Positions 10,346 through 19,428 of a DNA stretch of 64,000 bases are shown piece by piece. The stretch comes from Ruegeria atlantica (lineage in GTDB: Bacteria > Pseudomonadota > Alphaproteobacteria > Rhodobacterales > Rhodobacteraceae), in the NCBI GenBank assembly GCA_013032095.1, contig WQBJ01000007.1, positions 62,001 to 126,000 of the forward strand. The letters run 5' to 3'. Numbering within the stretch: position 1 is the first letter of the stretch; each line of letters opens with the position of its first letter. The translations under genes and the position numbers were made by a program. A model generated the notes under the pieces. It did not search any database, was not told where the DNA came from, and worked only from the letters and a program-made list of their open reading frames with translations.

Positions 10346-11439
10346 GCTGTAACGACCGAGCCCTCATCGCCTTCGGAAACGATCAGCGTCTGGGCTCGGT
10401 CCCCCAATTCCGCAAACAGTTCAGGTCCGGTGCCTGTCATCCAGGCCTGAGCGCCCAGCGCACAAATCTCGTCATACAGCGCTGCCCGCCGCCCGGCATC
10501 CAAGTGCGCGGCCACCTCATCCAGCAACACAATCGGCGGTGCGCCGACCATACCCGCCAGCGCCCGCGCGTTGGACAGGATCAGGGACACAAGCAACGCC
10601 TTCTGCTCTCCGGTCGAGCAATCCTTGGCCGGAACCCCTTTGGCCGCGAACACGCCGTACAGATCCGACCGGTGCGGCCCGACCAACGTGCGCCCCGCCG
10701 CCAGATCGCGGAATCGGCTTTCGTTCAGCGCCTCACGCAGATCATCCTCCGATTCAGGCATCGCACCTTCAGTCTGAACCAATTCCAGATCGGCTGAGGG
10801 AAAGGCGGTTTCCGTCTGCTCCTGCGCCGCGCGCAGGTGATCCAATGCCGCCAATCGCGCGGCATGGATACGATGACCGGTCTCGGCCATCTGCCCCTCA
10901 AGCGCCGCATACCAATGAGCGTCGCGCACCTGCTCTTTCAGCAAGCGGTTCCGTTCGCGCATGGATTTTTCATAGGTCAGAGACGCTTCGGCATGGGCAG
11001 GGTCGAAACTCAGCGCGATACGGTCCAGAAACCGGCGCCGCCCTTCAGCCCCTTCAATCCACAACCGATCCATGGACGGGATCAACCAGACCACCCGCGC
11101 CAGCCTACCCAGATCGATCTGGCTCGACGCCTTGCCATCAATCCGAACTTGACGCGCCGCGCCGCCTTCGGACCAAGTTTCGATCTCAAAGTTCCGGCCT
11201 TGCGCGTTCAGTAGCCCGGACAGCTTCCAACCCAGCGCCTCGGGGCGGCGGGTCATTTCGGCCGCACTGGCCCGGCGCATTCCGCGACCGGGCGAGAACA
11301 GAGAAACCGCTTCGAGGATATTGGTCTTACCGGCCCCGTTTGGCCCATGGATCGCCACTGGCCGCCCATCCAAAGACAACCGTGCCAGCTTATGGGACCG
11401 GAAATGCGAGACCGTAAGCTCGGTCAGGGTCAAGGTCAT
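10342..11439 (-). CDS. recF: DNA replication and repair protein RecF
   Basis: 365 residues. Walker A GPNGAGKT at 32-39, ABC-type signature STGEQKALLVSL near 285 and Walker B PIVLLDEVAAHLD near 318 identify the SMC-like RecF ATPase that, with RecO and RecR, loads RecA at gaps. The start has a strong AGGGAGGGG site. It lies 39 bases downstream of dnaN and probably shares its transcript. The usual neighbour gyrB is separated from it here by the TetR/CMD pair. Confidence 0.95.
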   Translation of the reverse strand: MTLTLTELTVSHFRSHKLARLSLDGRPVAIHGPNGAGKTNILEAVSLFSPGRGMRRASAAEMTRRPEALGWKLSGLLNAQGRNFEIETWSEGGAARQVRIDGKASSQIDLGRLARVVWLIPSMDRLWIEGAEGRRRFLDRIALSFDPAHAEASLTYEKSMRERNRLLKEQVRDAHWYAALEGQMAETGHRIHAARLAALDHLRAAQEQTETAFPSADLELVQTEGAMPESEDDLREALNESRFRDLAAGRTLVGPHRSDLYGVFAAKGVPAKDCSTGEQKALLVSLILSNARALAGMVGAPPIVLLDEVAAHLDAGRRAALYDEICALGAQAWMTGTGPELFAELGDRAQTLIVSEGDEGSVVTA

Positions 11440-11478
11440 GACCCCTCCCTTTCGTTAAGGATCACCCTGCAGGGTCGA

Positions 11479-12600
11479 TCAGACACGCATCGGCATGACA
11501 ACGTAGACCGCGCTCAGGTCATTGCCTTCGCGCATCAGGGTCGGATCACCTGCTGAGTTGAACAGGAAGACAGCGTTCTCGCGATCAACCTGCGAGGCAA
11601 TCTCGAGCAGATATTTCGCGTTGAACCCGATCTCGAGCCGCTCGTCGCCGTAAGCCACGGCTAGCTCTTCCTCGGCGGCACCGCTGTCGGGCGCATTCAC
11701 CGACAGAACCAGCTTGTCCGCGTCCAGTTGCAGTTTCACCGCGCGCGAGCGCTCCGACGACACGGTCGCCACCCGGTCTACGGCCTGTGCGAACTCAGCA
11801 GCGTCTACTTCAAGCTGGCGTGTATTGCCCTGCGGAATCACCCGCGTGTAGTCGGGGAACGTCCCGTCGATCACTTTCGACGTCAGCGTGATGTCAGGCG
11901 TCGCAAAACGCACTTTAGTTTCGCTGACGGAGACGGCGATATCCATTTCGTCATCGTCCAGCAGCTTACGCAACTCACCCACGGTTTTACGCGGCACGAT
12001 CACGCCCGGCATGTCCGCGGCCCCATCCGGCAGATCCGCATCAATACGCGCCAGACGGTGGCCGTCAGTAGCCACGCAGCGCAGCACTTTGCCGCCCTCG
12101 GACCCATCGGCCACATGCATATAAACGCCATTCAGGTAATAGCGCGTTTCTTCGGTCGAGATCGCAAATTTGGATTTGTCGAACAGCCGACGCAGCAACG
12201 CGGCCGAGGCGGTAAAGTTCGACTGATACTCCGAGGACGCCATGACCGGAAAATCTTCTTTCGGCAGGGTCGCCAGCGAGAAGTTCGAGCGTCCGGCTTC
12301 AACGGTCAGACGGCCCGCCGCGCTGTCAGCAGTCAGGGTCACAAGTGCCCCGTCCGGCAATTTGCGCACAATCTCATGCAGGGTCGTCGCCGCTACAGTT
12401 GTCGCGCCAGCCTTCTCGACCTGTGCGGGAGCCTTGTCGACCACCTCAATATCCAGATCGGTGGCGCGGAACATCGCCTGATCGCCTTCGGCTTCGATCA
12501 GCACGTTGGCAAGGATGGGAATGGTGTTGCGACGTTCCACAACGGATTGGGCCTGCGAGACGGCCTTGAGAAGGGTGCCGCGTTCGATGCTGATCTTCAT
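11479..12600 (-). CDS. dnaN: DNA polymerase III sliding clamp (beta subunit)
   Basis: 373 residues (E. coli 366) beginning MKISIERGTLLKAVSQAQ and ending in the VVMPMRV strand typical of beta clamps. Three repeated clamp domains of about 120 residues each. It encircles DNA as a dimer and tethers polymerase III. The start at 12600 is preceded by GAGGAATAGAGGG. An upstream in-frame start at 12672 is disfavoured because the clamp fold begins at MKIS. A terminator separates it from dnaA upstream; recF follows. Confidence 0.97.
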   Translation of the reverse strand: MKISIERGTLLKAVSQAQSVVERRNTIPILANVLIEAEGDQAMFRATDLDIEVVDKAPAQVEKAGATTVAATTLHEIVRKLPDGALVTLTADSAAGRLTVEAGRSNFSLATLPKEDFPVMASSEYQSNFTASAALLRRLFDKSKFAISTEETRYYLNGVYMHVADGSEGGKVLRCVATDGHRLARIDADLPDGAADMPGVIVPRKTVGELRKLLDDDEMDIAVSVSETKVRFATPDITLTSKVIDGTFPDYTRVIPQGNTRQLEVDAAEFAQAVDRVATVSSERSRAVKLQLDADKLVLSVNAPDSGAAEEELAVAYGDERLEIGFNAKYLLEIASQVDRENAVFLFNSAGDPTLMREGNDLSAVYVVMPMRV

Positions 12601-12773
12601 ACCCTCTATTCCTCTGACTTGCGTGCCGAAAATGGGCGGGACTGGCACGTTAGCGGTTCCACCCTGAGGCACAAGGATTTTTTATGGTTTTCTGGGTCGG
12701 AATGGCCAATGCGTCAAGGGCCGCGTGGCCGCGCGGGCACAGTTCATGTGCAACCGTGGGTTAAAGCGCACAA

Positions 12774-12809
12774 GAAAACGCCCCGGGCGCTAGGCTCTGG
12801 GGCGTTTTC
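12774..12809 (-). terminator. Rho-independent terminator after dnaA
   Basis: GAAAACGCCCC (12774-12784) and GGGGCGTTTTC (12799-12809) form an 11-base stem around a 14-base loop. A-runs and T-runs on both sides let it work on the minus strand, 20 bases past the dnaA stop codon. It makes dnaA and dnaN separate transcription units. Confidence 0.8.
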
Positions 12810-12830
12810 CTGAGCGGTAGGGGATAATCC

Positions 12831-14228
12831 TCAGGCTTCCAGCGCGCGACGCAGCATTTCCACGTCTTCCGCGATCTGACCGTCCGTCACTTTCAACTCT
12901 TCAATACGTTTGACGCCGTGCATAACGGTGGTGTGATCGCGTCCGCCAAAACGGCGCCCGATCTCGGGAAGGGAGCGACTGGTCAATTGTTTGCACAGAT
13001 ACATCGCCACCTGACGCGGACGGGCATAGGACCGCAGACGTTTGGGTCCGATGATGTCGGATAGGCGGATGTTGTAGTAGTCGGATACTTTGCGTTGAAT
13101 CTCTTCAACGGTGATCTTGCGTTCCGAGGCCCGCAGCACATCGGCCAGACAATCCTGCGTCAGCTCCATGTCGATCTCACGGCCCACCAGCGATGCAAAG
13201 GCAAACAGGCGGGTCAGCGCGCCTTCCAGCACGCGAACATTGGTCGAGATGCGATGAGCCAGGAATTCCAATACGCCATCAGCAATGGTCAGGTCGGGAT
13301 AGGTGGAGCTGTACTGCTGTACTTTGTTTTGAAGGATGCCCAGACGCAGTTCGTAATCAGTTGGATGCAGGTCAACGACCAGACCACATTGCAGGCGTGA
13401 CTTCACGCGATCTTCCAGATCCTTGATCTCACCCGGGGCGCGGTCGGCCGAGATGATGATCTGCTTGTTCTGGTCCACCAGCGCGTTGAAGGTGTGGAAA
13501 AACTCTTCCTGTGTCGAATCCTTGCCGGCGATGAACTGCACATCATCCACCATCAGCACATCGACCGAGCGGAACAAATGTTTGAAATCCATCATCCGAC
13601 GCTCGCGCAGGGCCTGCACAAAACGGTACATGAACTGCTCCGCCGACAGGTACAGCACGTTGAGTTCGGGACGCTTGGTTTTCAGCTCCCACGCGATGGC
13701 GTGCATCAGGTGAGTTTTACCAAGCCCGACCCCGCCATAAAGAACCAGCGGATTAAAGGTAACGGGACCACCTTCAGACACACGGCGCGCGGCGGCATGG
13801 GCCAGTTCGTTGGGCTTGCCGACCACGAACGTATCAAAGGTGAAACGCGCATCGAGCGGTGCCGCTTGCAGGGATTCGAGCGCATCGCTTGTCGGCTCGG
13901 CCTGCTGAGACAAGGATTGGGGCTGAGGACTTTCCTGTATCACCGCAGGTGTAGCCGCGGCTTGACTGGACGGGCGCGCGGGCGAGTTAGCCGCAACGCG
14001 AAACGCCAAGCGCTGAACCGATTCCCCTGCGGTGTTCATTTCGTACAAAATCAAGTCCGCAAAGTTCTGGCTTACGTAATTGCCCATAAAGTTGGTCGGC
14101 ACCGAGAACGTCGCCACGCCGTCCTGCACCTCTTGAAGCTCCAGAGGTTCAATCCAGGTCGTGTAGTTGTTCTTGCCGATCGCCTTGAGCAGTTTGTTAC
14201 GCAGTTGTCCCCATTTCTCTTGTGTCAT
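12831..14228 (-). CDS. dnaA: Chromosomal replication initiator DnaA
   Basis: 465 residues. Domain I is at 1-85, a variable linker rich in Pro, Gln and Ser at about 85-125, then the AAA+ domain with Walker A GGVGLGKT at 165-172 and Walker B VLMVDDVQF around 224-232. The C-terminal DNA-binding domain contains GGRDHTTVMHGVKRIEEL. It binds DnaA boxes and opens the origin. I chose the ATG at 14228 (MTQEKWGQLRNK) over one at 14249, since domain I begins there and GAGG stands upstream. No DnaA-box cluster is seen nearby, so the origin itself may lie elsewhere. Confidence 0.97.
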   Translation of the reverse strand: MTQEKWGQLRNKLLKAIGKNNYTTWIEPLELQEVQDGVATFSVPTNFMGNYVSQNFADLILYEMNTAGESVQRLAFRVAANSPARPSSQAAATPAVIQESPQPQSLSQQAEPTSDALESLQAAPLDARFTFDTFVVGKPNELAHAAARRVSEGGPVTFNPLVLYGGVGLGKTHLMHAIAWELKTKRPELNVLYLSAEQFMYRFVQALRERRMMDFKHLFRSVDVLMVDDVQFIAGKDSTQEEFFHTFNALVDQNKQIIISADRAPGEIKDLEDRVKSRLQCGLVVDLHPTDYELRLGILQNKVQQYSSTYPDLTIADGVLEFLAHRISTNVRVLEGALTRLFAFASLVGREIDMELTQDCLADVLRASERKITVEEIQRKVSDYYNIRLSDIIGPKRLRSYARPRQVAMYLCKQLTSRSLPEIGRRFGGRDHTTVMHGVKRIEELKVTDGQIAEDVEMLRRALEA

Positions 14229-14704
14229 CAAGCGCCTCACGCATCCCATTCTTTATTGGCCTGTCGGCCTTATTACTAAGTCCCGGTTGCCCGGTTTTAA
14301 GCCTTCACACGCAAAAGGGTTTCCCTGCGCCAAACCAAATAGGTCTGGCGGGACTGTCCCCGAAAGTCAGCACAGCCTAACAGGTGAGCACCCAACAAAA
14401 GGGCGCCCCGTATGCTGGGTGCGCATCACAATCTAATTTTTCGACAGGGCTCAGATCCTCGGTAACCCAAAGACCATTAGCAGATCAGCAAACCGGTCAA
14501 GCCTGCTTGCCGACATTCGTTTCACGACCGTCCTGATGCCCGTCAGTTTGATCGAAAAACAGCCTGTCCCCCCAAGCGAGTGAATCGCTAAGTTAGTGGT
14601 AACAAGAGGCCTAGGCATACGGCAACGAAACTCTGATGTTGACTCGGGTCTTTGGCCGAAAGAATCTCTCAGTTTCGTGAAGGCGCGGCATTCCGGCAAC
14701 AGCA
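14229..14704. other. Long intergenic stretch upstream of dnaA
   Basis: About 475 bases between dnaA and the rpsT terminator. I looked for TTATCCACA-type boxes on both strands and found none, nor an AT-rich unwinding tract. GCACCCA (near 14388) pairs with TGGGTGC (near 14416) around an 18-base loop and could form a leader hairpin in the dnaA transcript. The minus-strand reading of up to 90 codons here has no family resemblance or ribosome-binding site and I do not call it. The region presumably holds the dnaA promoter and regulatory sites. Confidence 0.5.
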
Positions 14705-14735
14705 GCAAAAAGGCGCCACACATTGTGACGCCTTT
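14705..14735 (-). terminator. Rho-independent terminator of rpsT
   Basis: AAAGGCG (14709-14715) pairs with CGCCTTT (14729-14735), one mismatch, then CACA with TGTG around a three-base loop. On the minus strand the hairpin is followed by a T-run. It lies about 50 bases after the rpsT stop codon. Confidence 0.8.
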
Positions 14736-14757
14736 GTAAACAATTCAGCCTTGTTTT

Positions 14758-14774
14758 GTTGACCTAAGGTCAAC
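14758..14774. repeat. Perfect 17-base palindrome in the rpsT 3' region
   Basis: GTTGACCTAAGGTCAAC is a perfect inverted repeat (7-base arms, 3-base centre TAA) only 8 bases past the rpsT stop codon and 22 bases before the terminator stem. It would form a second hairpin in the mRNA tail or serve as a dimeric protein site. It is not followed by a T-run on the minus strand, so it is not itself a terminator. Confidence 0.65.
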
Positions 14775-14782
14775 CTGAGCGA

Positions 14783-15046
14783 TTAGCCCAGCGCTTTAAC
14801 GCGCGCCGACAGGCGCGACATTTTCCGCGATGCGGTGTTCTTGTGGAAGACACCTTTGGTGACGCCACGCATCAGTTCGGGCTGAGCGGCGCGCAGGGCC
14901 GCGGATGCAGCCTCTTTATCGCCGGATGCGATCGCTTCTTCGACTTTGCGCAGATAGGTACGGATGCGCGAACGACGAGCTTTGTTGATTGCAAAACGCT
15001 TTTCGTTCTGACGAGCGCGCTTTTTAGCCTGGGGCGAGTTTGCCAT
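14783..15046 (-). CDS. rpsT: 30S ribosomal protein S20
   Basis: 87 residues, highly basic and helical, opening [17 protein letters not shown] and containing [15 protein letters not shown] and [13 protein letters not shown], the S20 signature. It binds 16S rRNA early in small-subunit assembly. Monocistronic, with its own terminator at 14705-14735. Confidence 0.97.
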   Translation of the reverse strand: MANSPQAKKRARQNEKRFAINKARRSRIRTYLRKVEEAIASGDKEAASAALRAAQPELMRGVTKGVFHKNTASRKMSRLSARVKALG

Positions 15047-15227
15047 GTGTTACTGACCTTCGTTCGGTACGGTTATCTAAAGAAGCGCGCCACGGAATAT
15101 CCGCACCGGATCAAAATCACGAGTGTGAGTCGGGCCAAGCGGGCCGCACGCGCATGTATAGCAGCGCTAACTATCCAAGTTTGCCGCCTTTGCCAAGCTG
15201 ATTCTTTGCCCTTATCTGGCGGCCATG

Positions 15228-15250
15228 AAAAAAGGCGGGCTAGGCCCGCC
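15228..15250 (-). terminator. Rho-independent terminator after enoyl-CoA hydratase gene
   Basis: GGCGGGC (15234-15240) and GCCCGCC (15244-15250) form a 7-base stem with loop TAG; six A residues at 15228-15233 give a T-run on the minus strand. It lies 22 bases past the hydratase stop codon. Confidence 0.85.
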
Positions 15251-15271
15251 TGTCTCAAACTGTACCGTGCT

Positions 15272-16048
15272 TTACTTGTCGCGGAACTGGGCTGCGCGTT
15301 TTTCCAGGAAAGCGGCCATGCCTTCTTTCTGGTCTTCGGTCGCAAACATCGAATGGAACACGCGGCGTTCGAACAGAAGGCCCTCGCTCAGCGTGACTTC
15401 GTAGCTGCGGTTGACGGCCTCTTTGGCGGCCATCGCGCTTAGCTGCGATTTCTCGGCAATCTTCTGGGCAGCGCCAATGGCTTCTTCCATCAGCTTCTTG
15501 GCTGGAACAACGCGGCTGATCAGTCCAGCGCGCTCGGCCTCCTCGGCGTCCATGAAGCGACCGGTCAGATTCATGTCCATGGATTTGGACTTACCAACAA
15601 AGCGAGTCAGACGTTGTGAACCACCAAGACCGGCGATGACACCCAGGTTGATCTCGGGCTGGCCAAACTTGGCTGTATCGGCGGCAATGATAAAGTCGCA
15701 CATCATCGCCAACTCGCAGCCACCGCCCAGCGCATAGCCGCCAACGGCCGCGATGATCGGCTTACGGATCGCTCCGATCCGCTCATTTAAATCGCCAAAG
15801 AGGTTCCCGTCGAACACGTCGACAAAGCTGAGCTCGGACATCTCTTTGATATCTGCACCCGCAGCAAAGGCCTTGTCCGACCCGGTGATGACGATGCAGC
15901 GCACCTTGTCATTGGCATCCGCTTCTTCCAAAGCCGTGCACAGTTCCGAGATCAGTTGTGAGTTCAGCGCATTCAGCGCGTCCGGTCTGTTGAGCTTGAT
16001 AAGCCCGACGTGGTCTTCGATTTCGACGATGATCGTCTCAAACGCCAT
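15272..16048 (-). CDS. Enoyl-CoA hydratase (crotonase superfamily)
   Basis: 258 residues, the standard length. AAGADIKEM supplies the first oxyanion-hole amide, [14 protein letters not shown] the second together with one catalytic glutamate, and [14 protein letters not shown] the other glutamate position. Hydrates trans-2-enoyl-CoA in beta-oxidation; the short-chain specificity usual for this family is only inferred. It sits 66 bases downstream of mutM on the same strand and ends at its own terminator. Confidence 0.9.
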   Translation of the reverse strand: MAFETIIVEIEDHVGLIKLNRPDALNALNSQLISELCTALEEADANDKVRCIVITGSDKAFAAGADIKEMSELSFVDVFDGNLFGDLNERIGAIRKPIIAAVGGYALGGGCELAMMCDFIIAADTAKFGQPEINLGVIAGLGGSQRLTRFVGKSKSMDMNLTGRFMDAEEAERAGLISRVVPAKKLMEEAIGAAQKIAEKSQLSAMAAKEAVNRSYEVTLSEGLLFERRVFHSMFATEDQKEGMAAFLEKRAAQFRDK

Positions 16049-16114
16049 GAGATGTAAGCTTCCGGTTGTTCCGTTCAGGTACGATTCCTTATCACGCGAG
16101 AACGCTGGATCAAG

Positions 16115-16966
16115 TTATCTTTGGCATTGCGCGCAGTAGAAGGATGAGCGACCGGACTGAGTGATTCTCTTGATTGCGGCATCACAGCCCTCGGACCGGC
16201 ACGGCTCACCCTCGCGGCCATAGATATCAAAGCTGTGCTGAAAATATCCAAGTTCTCCATCGGCTTGGCGGAAATCGCGCAGCGAAGATCCTCCCGCCTC
16301 GATGGCGTCCTGCAACACCTGCCGGATAATTGGAACCAACGCCGCTACCCGTACTGCAGAAATCTGTCCGGCCTTGCGACGTGGCGACACGCCAGCGCGA
16401 TAAAGAGCTTCACAGACATAGATATTACCCAATCCGGCAACGATTCCCTGATCCAGAAGTGCGGATTTGACCGGGGTGTTTTTGCCCTTAAAGGCCTCGA
16501 TCAAGTGCTGTTCGTGAAAATCGTTGCCCAAAGGCTCGGGTCCCAGAACCGCCAGCAACTTGTGTTCCTCGGCTGTGGCCGTCGGCAACAAGTCCATTGC
16601 CCCAAACCGGCGCGGATCGTTGAACGTCACGCGCGCGCCATTGGCCATGTGGAACACCACGTGATCATGTTTCTCGGGCATCGGATGCTCATGCACGAAC
16701 TGTCCCAGCGGATCGCCCGACACCGTCATCCGCCCGGACATCCCCAAATGGATCAATAAGGTTTCTCTACTACTGAGATCGGCCAAGATGTATTTCGACC
16801 GCCGTCTTAGCCGATCCACCCGCTGCCCGATCAGCCGCTCAGCCATGCGCTCGGGGAAAGGCCAGCGCAGATCAGGCCGGTTTACATCCGCCTGTTCGAT
16901 CACCACGCCCTCCATGGCAGGGCTCAAGCCGCGTCTTACTGTCTCGACCTCGGGCAATTCCGGCAT
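16115..16966 (-). CDS. mutM: Formamidopyrimidine-DNA glycosylase
   Basis: 283 residues. After Met removal the N-terminus PELPEVETV carries the catalytic proline and glutamate of the Fpg/Nei family. RRRSKYIL near residue 57 has the conserved lysine. A four-cysteine zinc finger closes the protein (CRSEGC...FYCAQCQ). It excises 8-oxoguanine and nicks the strand. The ATG at 16966 must be the start because the catalytic proline has to be residue 2; AGGAG stands upstream. It is divergent from ubiE with 86 bases between. Confidence 0.96.
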   Translation of the reverse strand: MPELPEVETVRRGLSPAMEGVVIEQADVNRPDLRWPFPERMAERLIGQRVDRLRRRSKYILADLSSRETLLIHLGMSGRMTVSGDPLGQFVHEHPMPEKHDHVVFHMANGARVTFNDPRRFGAMDLLPTATAEEHKLLAVLGPEPLGNDFHEQHLIEAFKGKNTPVKSALLDQGIVAGLGNIYVCEALYRAGVSPRRKAGQISAVRVAALVPIIRQVLQDAIEAGGSSLRDFRQADGELGYFQHSFDIYGREGEPCRSEGCDAAIKRITQSGRSSFYCAQCQR

Positions 16967-17052
16967 TACACGGCTCCTATTCCAAAGGGCCGCATTGTGC
17001 CCCGGTTCCAGAGCCCTATAACAGAGGCGAAATTCGACAAACGGCAAGGCAA

Positions 17053-17805
17053 ATGTCCGACAACAGCGACAAGACCACTCATTTCGGGTTCGAAACCGTC
17101 CGCGAGGCCGACAAGGCCGGGCGCGTGCAGGGCGTTTTCAACTCCGTCGCCTCGAAATATGACGTGATGAACGATGTCATGTCGATGGGCATTCACCGGG
17201 TCTGGAAAGACGCGATGATGGACTGGCTGGCCCCGCGCCCCGGTCAACGGCTGCTGGATGTGGCAGGCGGCACAGGGGATATTTCCTTCCGCTTCCTGAA
17301 ACGTGCAGGCTATGGCCACGCGACCGTTCTGGACCTGACCGAGCCGATGCTGGTCGAAGGTCGCCAGCGCGCCGAGGCCGACCAGATGGTCGACAGTCTG
17401 AACTGGGTGGTGGGCGACGCGATGGCGCTACCGTTCGAAGACAACACCTTTGACGTCTACACGATCTCATTCGGCATCCGAAACGTGACCCGCCCGCAAG
17501 AAGCGCTGAACGAAGCATTCCGCGTTCTCAAGCCCGGTGGCCGCCTGATGGTGCTGGAGTTCAGCCAGTTGCCGAATAACGGTCTGCAGAAGCTCTATGA
17601 TCTTTACAGTTTCAACGTCATTCCGCGCATGGGTAAGCTGATCGCCAATGATTACGACAGCTATCAGTACCTGGTGGAATCTATCCGCAAATTCCCGGAT
17701 CAGGAGACGTTCCTGAACATGGTCCGCACGGCCGGGTTCGAAAACGCCAAGTACCGCAATCTCAGCATGGGCATCGCCGCGCTGCATTCCGGCTGGAAGA
17801 TTTAA
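17053..17805 (+). CDS. ubiE: Demethylmenaquinone/2-octaprenyl-6-methoxybenzoquinol C-methyltransferase
   Basis: 250 residues. SAM motif I is [12 protein letters not shown] near 74-85; the conserved UbiE markers FGFETV at the N-terminus, SFGIRNVT near 138 and [18 protein letters not shown] at the C-terminus are present. It methylates the quinone ring carbon in ubiquinone synthesis. It opens a two-gene unit: its TAA overlaps the ubiB ATG by one base (TAATG). Confidence 0.96.
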   Translation: MSDNSDKTTHFGFETVREADKAGRVQGVFNSVASKYDVMNDVMSMGIHRVWKDAMMDWLAPRPGQRLLDVAGGTGDISFRFLKRAGYGHATVLDLTEPMLVEGRQRAEADQMVDSLNWVVGDAMALPFEDNTFDVYTISFGIRNVTRPQEALNEAFRVLKPGGRLMVLEFSQLPNNGLQKLYDLYSFNVIPRMGKLIANDYDSYQYLVESIRKFPDQETFLNMVRTAGFENAKYRNLSMGIAALHSGWKI

Positions 17806-19334
17806 TGCGCGGCCCTCACAACATCATCCGCTTGGTCCGCACTGGCGCCACTCTGGAGCGCACAGGCGCCATGAACGTTGTCTTGGACGCGTTCGAAGCC
17901 CCGCGCGCAATACGTTTTCTGGCGCATGCCTTGGGTAAGCCGTTCCAATGGCTGGGCTATAAAGGCGATCCCGACATGCCGCCCGCAACCCGGGCACTGA
18001 CGGCGCTTGGGCCTGCCTATATCAAGTTTGGACAGGTGCTTTCGACCCGACCCGACGTGGTTGGCGACGAACTGGCCGAACAGTTGCGCGTGTTGCAAGA
18101 CAAGCTGCCACCGTTCTCTCGGACCGAGGCCTTGGCCGAAGTGACCAAGGAACTGGGCCAACCCGTGGACGATGTGTTCTCGGAGTTCAGCGAACCCATC
18201 GCTGCGGCCTCCATCGCGCAAGTGCATAAGGCCAAACTGACCAGCACAGGCGAGGAAGTCGCGGTCAAAGTCCTGCGGCCCGGCATCGAACGTGCCTTCC
18301 GCAAAGATGTTGACGCGTTCTATTTCGCTGCCCGCATCGTCCAATTGTTCGCCCCAGGCGCGCGCCGCCTGCGCCCAATGGAGGTGATCGAACATTTCGA
18401 CGGTGTGGTGCGCGGTGAACTTGACCTGCGCCTGGAAAGCGCCGCCGCCTCGGAATATGCCGCCAACACCAAGGATGATGCCGGGTTCTGGTTGCCGCCT
18501 GTGGTGTGGTCACTGTCGGCGCGCCGAGTCATGACGCTCAGCTGGGCCGACGGTATCCCGCTGGGAGAAAACGAAGCGTTGGACGCAGCCGGCCACAACC
18601 GCCGCGATCTGGGCGAACGGGTCCTGCGCCTGTTCCTTCTACACGCCTTGCGTGACGGCTATTTCCACGCCGACATGCATCAGGGCAATCTCAAGGTCGC
18701 CGCGAACGGTGATATTATCGCCTATGATTACGGCATCATGGGCCATATCGACGAATACACCCGCCGGGTTTACGCCGAGATCCTCTTTGGCTTCATCCGT
18801 CGCGACTACAAACGCGTGGCCGAGGTCCACTTCGAAGCAGGCTACGTCCCCGCCAATCGGGACGTCGACGAATTCGCCCGAGCCCTGCGCGCGGTGGGCG
18901 AGCCGATCTTTGGCATGGACGCCACACGTATCTCGATGGGACGCCTACTGAATTACCTGTTCGAAGTCACCGAACGCTTCGGCATGGAAACGCGGACCGA
19001 ACTGATCCTGCTGCAACGCACGATGGTTGTTGTCGAAGGCGTCGCGCGCTCCCTCGACCCGCATATCAACATCTGGGAGGTCGCCCGCCCGGTGGTTGAG
19101 GATTACATCAAGAAATCCATCGGCCCTCGCGCCGCGTTGCGTGATTTCAGCAAAACCGCAATGGTGCTGGCACGTTTCGGCCCCCGCTTGCCCGGGTTGG
19201 TTGAAAACGCACTGATCGCGCAAACGCAAAAGGACGCACCCAAAGGCACCGGCCTCCGATCCCAACTGCTACCTGCCTCGCTGGGTGTTATCACGGGCGC
19301 AGTCCTCGCCTGCCTGTTCCTGACATTGGGCTAA
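17805..19334 (+). CDS. ubiB: Ubiquinone biosynthesis kinase-like protein UbiB
   Basis: 509 residues of the ADCK/ABC1 atypical kinase family. KFGQVLSTRPDVV is the KxGQ motif, VAVKVLRPG holds the nucleotide-binding lysine, HADMHQGNLKV is the catalytic loop and YDYGIMG replaces DFG. A hydrophobic helix at the C-terminus (about 490-509) anchors it to the inner membrane. It supports ubiquinone synthesis, probably as an ATPase extracting lipid intermediates. Translationally coupled to ubiE. Confidence 0.95.
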   Translation: MRGPHNIIRLVRTGATLERTGAMNVVLDAFEAPRAIRFLAHALGKPFQWLGYKGDPDMPPATRALTALGPAYIKFGQVLSTRPDVVGDELAEQLRVLQDKLPPFSRTEALAEVTKELGQPVDDVFSEFSEPIAAASIAQVHKAKLTSTGEEVAVKVLRPGIERAFRKDVDAFYFAARIVQLFAPGARRLRPMEVIEHFDGVVRGELDLRLESAAASEYAANTKDDAGFWLPPVVWSLSARRVMTLSWADGIPLGENEALDAAGHNRRDLGERVLRLFLLHALRDGYFHADMHQGNLKVAANGDIIAYDYGIMGHIDEYTRRVYAEILFGFIRRDYKRVAEVHFEAGYVPANRDVDEFARALRAVGEPIFGMDATRISMGRLLNYLFEVTERFGMETRTELILLQRTMVVVEGVARSLDPHINIWEVARPVVEDYIKKSIGPRAALRDFSKTAMVLARFGPRLPGLVENALIAQTQKDAPKGTGLRSQLLPASLGVITGAVLACLFLTLG

Positions 19335-19395
19335 CGCGGAACCCGCCTCCTTCATTTGGCCAAAATTCCTCGGGGGAATCACGCGTCCGCGCGAT

Positions 19396-19414
19396 GGGGG
19401 GCAGACAGCCCCCC
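19396..19414. terminator. GC-rich hairpin between converging ubiB and thiolase genes
   Basis: GGGGGGC (19396-19402) pairs with GCCCCCC (19408-19414) around AGACA. There is no T-run, so it is a weak or factor-dependent terminator at best. The adjoining sequence AAAATTCCTCGGGGGAAT resembles an intergenic motif I associate with roseobacter genomes, from memory only. Confidence 0.45.
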
Positions 19415-19428
19415 TACCCAACCTCTGA

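Noticed and set aside
14451..14723. 90-codon minus-strand reading frame upstream of dnaA
   Set aside because: No ribosome-binding site, no family resemblance, and it overlaps the rpsT terminator hairpin.
14229..14782. Chromosomal origin beside dnaA
   Set aside because: No DnaA-box cluster or AT-rich unwinding tract could be found on either strand; in several alphaproteobacteria the origin is not next to dnaA.
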